64,000 bases of DNA from Welwitschia mirabilis (lineage: Eukaryota; Gnetophyta; Gnetopsida; Welwitschiales), in contig JBOZIK010000001.1 in assembly GCA_051453625.1 (NCBI GenBank), forward strand, positions 109,795,928 through 109,859,927. The letters are read 5' to 3'. Positions 59,411 to 64,000 of this stretch are shown piece after piece; positions within the stretch are counted from its first letter, which is position 1; each line of letters begins with the position of its first letter. A program made the position numbers and the translations under genes. The notes under the pieces were generated by a model that saw only the letters and a program-made list of their open reading frames with translations, ran no database searches and was not told the origin of the DNA.

Positions 59411-60060
59411 TTAGATGGGTGATGATGATGATACATTACCTAGGCTTGTGAATGTTGAACAGACAATTATGCAAGAAGAAAGTGGAAACATCAATTCAAT
59501 ACAAAAAAAAAATGATTTGTAAAGGTTACAAAGAGTGTTGCAGAAACCAGCTTGCCTAGAGGACTTCATTGTATACATGGCACAAGTGAAATGTATAAGT
59601 AAGGAGAAGACCCAGTTTTTTAGGAATTTGAATAGTGTAGGTAAGTAGTAGAATAATTCAGATACTAGATAAGATGTTTCAGACAATCGACATAGTGTAG
59701 CCAACTGGCAACTTATTAGAGATAACTAGAAATTGAAAAGGCTTTCTAGGCACCATTGACAAAGTTAAATAGATGAAAAATTGGATCTGTTGATTGACAA
59801 ATTCAGATAGAATCATCAGTTGTAATTGATTATACAACCATTTTAAGATCACATGGCAAAGGTACGAATTTTACCTTTATGACCCTATGCCATAAAAGGT
59901 CTACAAGTATGCCTTATTACATTATAGATTATGTTTCATATGATAAATTATATAATCTACATAAAGTGTTGTTGTCCATTATAAGTAAATATGTAGAACC
60001 TAGATGCTTTTCTAAAGCAGTTTAGGATCTAAGTTGGTGAGATGTCATGGCCAAAGAGAT
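59411..60060 (+). pseudogene. Copia integrase-RT linker
   Basis: A low-conservation linker with an acidic stretch (MGDDDDTLPRL near 59415) and, at its end, VEPRCFSKAV, the usual entry to the copia RT domain. A minus-strand frame at 59411-59704 is a chance mirror of this coding sequence. Confidence 0.55.
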
Positions 60061-60655
60061 CAAGGCCCTATAATCCAACAACACTTGGATGATAGAGGAG
60101 GCTCCGAGATCAAAGAAATTCATCAATTGCAAATGGGTTTACAAGGTCAAATATAATACAGATGGATCAGTTGAGCATTATATAGGTTGGCTCATGGTGA
60201 AAGGATTTATCCAGGTGGAGGGACTAGATTCCCATAAAACCTTTGCTTTACTTGAAAAATTAGTTAGTGTTAGATGCTTTCTCACTATGGCGATAGTTAG
60301 GGAATGGAAACTACATTAGATGAATGTCTACAATGCCTTTTTGAATGGAGATTTAGAAGATAAAGTCTTCATGAAACTACCTCTAAGATATGATACAAAA
60401 TAAAGAAATAAGGTTTATAGGCTTTGTAAGTCACTATATGACCTCTAGCAGGCATTGAGGAATTGGTTTGAGAAGCTCTCCTTCATACTTGTCAATTTCA
60501 GTTTTGTTCAGTTACATGCCAATTATTCTTTATTTACATATAAGTATAATAATGTCTTAATGAGTCTATTGATGTACGTCAATGATCCTATATTGGCAGG
60601 GCATGACACAAATGCATGGAAGAGGTTTAAGATGTACTTAAACTAGTGTTTTCTC
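60061..60655 (+). pseudogene. Ale/Retrofit-like copia reverse transcriptase
   Basis: Motifs in order: NTWMIEEAPRSKKFINCKW (near 60080), YKVKYNTDGSVEHY, VKGFIQVEGLDSHKTFA, KLVSVRCFLTMAI, then NVYNAFLNGDLEDKVFMKLP (near 60322). YRLCKSLYDL.QA and the catalytic box YVND at 60575-60586 follow. The usual YVDD has lost its first Asp by a G-to-A change. LAGHDTNAWKRFKMYL follows. Sequence wording is closest to Ale/Retrofit elements as I know them. There are few stops, so this element is younger or better kept than the others. Confidence 0.8.
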
Positions 60656-61510
60656 ATCAAAGATCTAGGCTCGTTGAAATATTTCCTGGATATTAAAATG
60701 GCTTGTGGAAGCCAAGGCTTGTTTCTTTATCAATGGAAGTACATCTTAAACATCCTTGAAGAGAGTGGCATGCTTGGAGCAAAACCAACAAACTTTATAA
60801 TGGAACAACATCACAAACTAGCATTGATAATAAGTGAAGATGTGACTAATCTAGGAATGTACTGAACGCTAATAAGATGACTCATCTATCTTACTATTAC
60901 ATGACTGGAATTATGTTACTTTGTAAACATAATTTTCCAATTTATGCATAATTCTAAGAAAGAATATCTAGATGCAGTGTATCGGGTGCTATGATATTTG
61001 AGAAAAAATACTAGTTAAGGCCTTTTATTAAAGGCAGATAGTGATTTTTAACTATGCATGTGTTGTGATTCTGATTAGGCAAGTTGTTCTATTACTAGAA
61101 GATCTCTTTCCGGATATTATAATTTACTTGGTTCTTTGGGTATTTCATGGAAAATGAAGAAATAAGACATTGTCTCTCATTCCTTGGCTGAAGCTGAATG
61201 CAGAGCCATGATGACAACCACTAGTAAGCTTATGTAGTTGAAGGCATTTTTGAGAGATTTAGGAGTTGAAAATTTGGATTTGATGTTACTTTTCTATGAC
61301 AACCAAGTGACACTACACATTACAGATAACCTAGTATTCCATAAGAGAACCAAGCCTATTGAAATAGATTGCCATTTTATCTGAGATCACTTGTGAGTAG
61401 GTAACATTATCATGACTTATATGAGCTCGAAGGAGCAACTAGCTGATATCTTCATGAAGGCATTAGGACATCAACAATTCCGGTATCTACTTAGAAAGAT
61501 GGGCATTTGA
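60656..61510 (+). pseudogene. Copia RT thumb and RNase H
   Basis: It continues the RT with IKDLGSLKYFLDIKMA (60656-60702), SGMLGAKPTNF and HHKLAL. The connection (LIYLTIT, ELCYFVNI) leads to RNase H: CCDSD.ASCSITRRSLSGYY (61058-61118), SWKMKK.DIVSHSLAEAE (near 61147), FYDNQVTLHI near 61293, FHKRTKPIEIDCHFI (near 61340) and LADIF.KAL. It ends RKMGI with a TGA at 61508. The polypurine tract AACTTGAGGGACA and LTR follow directly. Stops replace Gln and Trp codons. Confidence 0.8.
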
Positions 61511-61536
61511 TATCTTCATGGCTAACTTGAGGGACA

Positions 61537-61760
61537 TGTTGAAATATAGAAAGTAGATAATGATCAAAAGTAAATAGTTTAAGGTAGTTATGATTAGTAA
61601 TAAGTTCTAGAGGAAATTAAGGAAGTTATGGTTAGTTTTTTGGGAGTGATACTCTTGTAGACATGTATAAAGATGACATGTATCTTGTATAATTTTTTGT
61701 ATCATAATAGAAAAAATTCTTTCTCCATCTCTTTGTTAACTCTCAGTTACCATCACTCCA
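61537..61760 (+). repeat. Short 3' LTR of the Ale/Retrofit-like element
   Basis: It starts TGTTGAAATATAGAAAG just after the polypurine tract and ends near CATCACTCCA. Length of about 220 bp fits the short LTRs of this lineage. An ACATGTATAAAGATGACATGT segment (61661-61681) is an imperfect palindrome holding a TATA-like core. The right boundary is a guess, as no 5' partner is visible. Confidence 0.6.
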
Positions 61761-64000
61761 GGAATTGATTCTAGTTCTTTCAATGCCATGATATTTTGGT
61801 TTTCTACAACTGCAAATAATACTCATAATCGAAATCATAATAATGGTATAAATTGTCATCCATTAATTCCCACATTGCCTATTTTGTATTCATTTATCTT
61901 ATTTTTGAGAAAGAATATGGATTATAAAGTTCTAATGCACTCTGAAATCCTTCTTAAAACTTTGATTTTCTGTGTCATAGGTTTTGTGGATTGAAAAGGA
62001 TTTCTCAACTGATTTTTCTTTAGTTTTATCATAGATTGAACTTACTATTTTATCATTTTCAAAAGGTTTTCTAAAACTTTTTTGAGATATTATTAGGTTC
62101 TCATCTTCTCCAGATCTTAAGAAACTGTAATTCTTAGTTTAAAACATAGTTAAACAGAGCTTAAAAACATAATTCTTAGCTATATTCCTATCTTCTTCAA
62201 ATGTCTTTTAAAACATACCAATATAGATATGTTAAAAGATTTTGGTATAGAGATTTTAATTTCAAAATCCTAAATCATCAAGTTTGAGGGTATTATTTTG
62301 AATTTAAAATTCTATTAGACAATTGACAACTCTCAGTTTCAAGGTTTTCTTACCTCTTCTCTACCCTCTAAACCAAAAATCTTACTTCTATTTTCTTATA
62401 ATATAAGCTTCACCAATCTTCTAATAATGGGTTCAATTACTCATCTTTCCCAACTATGAGTTTGACTTCCCCAGTAGCCCTAATGTTTTTTATGTCCTTC
62501 TACCTAATTAGTGTTCTTTCATAACATCATCAAACATGATAACTTTATTGATGTTCCTACATCTTAAGAACTAAAGCAGTGAGATATTGTAATAAAAAAT
62601 TCACCTATTTTCAAACTAGAAAAGAAGAAGAGCCAAGTTACTATCTCCTTACTATCATGGTATTTGCAAATATCAAAATTTTCTCAAATACCTTCAGATG
62701 TAAGTAATAAGGTTGTATATTATAAGTGAGTGCATTATGGTAATTTCAATATTTACTTGAAAGACCATAGTAAACCGTAAAGTTTAGCAGGTAAATCTTG
62801 AAACTTCCTAGATGAAAGCCATAAGGTGCTCATGATGATTCAAGTGCTATAATCACTAAAACCCTTATGATTATCACACTATAACTGGGTGCCAGTTAAA
62901 TATATAGCATTATTGTCTAGATTAGACATAGGAATGATAATGGACAATATAATAACTTGTTTTCTTATTAATAACTAGTATTATTTTTAGGATTCATTCA
63001 TTATTGGATAGATTTTAAATTCCTCGATTTACTATTTTTTTTAATTTTAATTTTTATTTAATTTAAATTCATGTAGAAGAAGCAAGTTCTTACAACTACT
63101 TATTATGTGCTAAGGTAAGATCTTCCACCTATTCTTATGTTCTTGCTATTGATTTATCTAGTTTGTACCTCTCTTTTCTATGTTTATTTGATTTGAATAC
63201 CTTTAATAATTTTTTCTTGCTATTAACTATTTCAATTTTAGATAAATCCACTGCATGAAAATATAAAATCCATATTTTTGTATGAATGTTCCTGGTTTTA
63301 ATTAAAGGTTTTATACCTTGAGAATTAATTGACTAAGACTATGCTTATGGATGTAGGTGCTTCTAGATGTTTATATTAATACTATAAACATGAAAGGATT
63401 CATGTTAAGAAAAGTAGCTTTCATCTGTAACTTGTCTATGGACTTGGTTTAGTTCACATACTTAAATATATCTACATTTTATTTATAAACAAATATTTCA
63501 ATTTTAAATCCCATTCTCACAAAAAACAATGGTCATTTTTTTTTATTGGTTCTCATGCATAAGTGAATCTAGATATGATGAAAACACATAAAGAATTGAT
63601 GGACTAGAATAACTAATTGAAAAAATAGGATAACTATATAAAATTTAAATTCTTTAGTAAAAGTATATCCTATGCAGTTGTAAACGGTTAAGATGGCATG
63701 ATCCTTGCATGAACAAAGCTTTAGCTACTGCACATGTACAAAAACGAAAGCTAAAATTAACAAGAGTTAAGTACTCTCATTATGGCACACATCCAACTCT
63801 TTATGAAAACATTATGAGTAAGTTTATTCTCATGCAAGTACAAAGTAAGTCAATTTAAGAGGGCAAATGGTTGTGTTATAGCAATACATTGCGAGAGTGA
63901 TGGCCATATGGAATTGTACGAAGTGTGATTCATTCATATTATGAGGTCTTAATTTAGTGAAATATGAATTTGTAAAGTTGCATGAAAATTAAGTTCAATT
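61761..64000. other. AT-rich region, no gene recognised
   Basis: An open frame at 61788-61994 begins close after the LTR but has no domain I can name. Nothing else is recognised on either strand to the end of the window. Confidence 0.4.

Noticed and set aside
59411-59704. 97-residue minus-strand frame with Cys and Ser residues
   Set aside because: Antisense of the copia integrase-RT linker, which is clearly coding on the plus strand.
1-64000. CRISPR arrays, operons, bacterial promoters or phage genes
   Set aside because: The content is plant retroelements; repeats here are LTR motifs and microsatellites without regular spacers.
1-64000. Integrated plant pararetrovirus (caulimovirid) sequence
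   Set aside because: The RT regions all carry neighbouring integrase or LINE endonuclease, LTRs or copia/gypsy wording; no movement protein or coat motifs seen.

Overview
This window looks like repeat-rich, heterochromatic-type DNA from a flowering plant. It is strongly AT-rich, and I see no intact host gene, tRNA or rRNA gene. Everything recognisable is a decayed retroelement of a plant lineage: Ty1/copia Sirevirus-like and Ale/Retrofit-like elements, Ty3/gypsy Athila-like elements, and an L1-type LINE. Species cannot be named from this. Most breaks in the old reading frames are C-to-T or G-to-A changes (Gln or Trp codons turned into stops, CG turned into TG or CA, catalytic Asp turned into Asn). 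That is the pattern expected from long-term cytosine methylation and deamination. There are ten N gaps; seven are exactly 100 N and so are probably scaffolding joins of unknown true length.

Layout. 1-1763: 5' end of an Athila-like element on the minus strand (gag start, leader, primer-binding site, LTR). 1764-8778: AT-rich spacer holding one broken plus-strand ORF of the type found beside plant retrotransposon pol genes (3720-4960). 8779-25607: a cluster of nested and tandem Sirevirus-like copia elements. It has a D-type LTR (8779-10021), a minus-strand LTR (10124-11116), then an outer D-type element. The outer element's LTR tail, primer-binding site and gag start lie at 11217-11472; its remaining gag-pol, env-like region and 3' LTR lie at 20508-25607. 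Between these parts sits an inner copia family arranged as internal region, LTR, internal region, LTR (11573-20507). 25608-32780: AT-rich DNA with little that can be recognised, plus an interrupted (CA)n microsatellite. 33000-35400: minus-strand gypsy gag and protease remnant. 37480-41650: plus-strand LINE with endonuclease and reverse transcriptase motifs. 42604-54738: a long minus-strand Athila-like element with both LTRs, but with its protease-RT segment present twice on either side of a gap. 55290-55781: a probable gypsy 5' LTR. 58570-61760: plus-strand Ale/Retrofit-like copia pol with its 3' LTR. 61761-64000: AT-rich DNA without recognisable content.

No gene here appears able to make a functional protein. 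The most interesting signals are structural. Three unrelated LTR families each carry their own internal array of short degenerate palindromic motifs. One LTR family carries a 41-bp hairpin minisatellite that differs in copy number between its two copies. A promoter-like block is shared by five LTRs. At least four of the 100-N gaps are flanked by direct duplications, which points to chimeric joins between repeat copies or unmerged contig ends.
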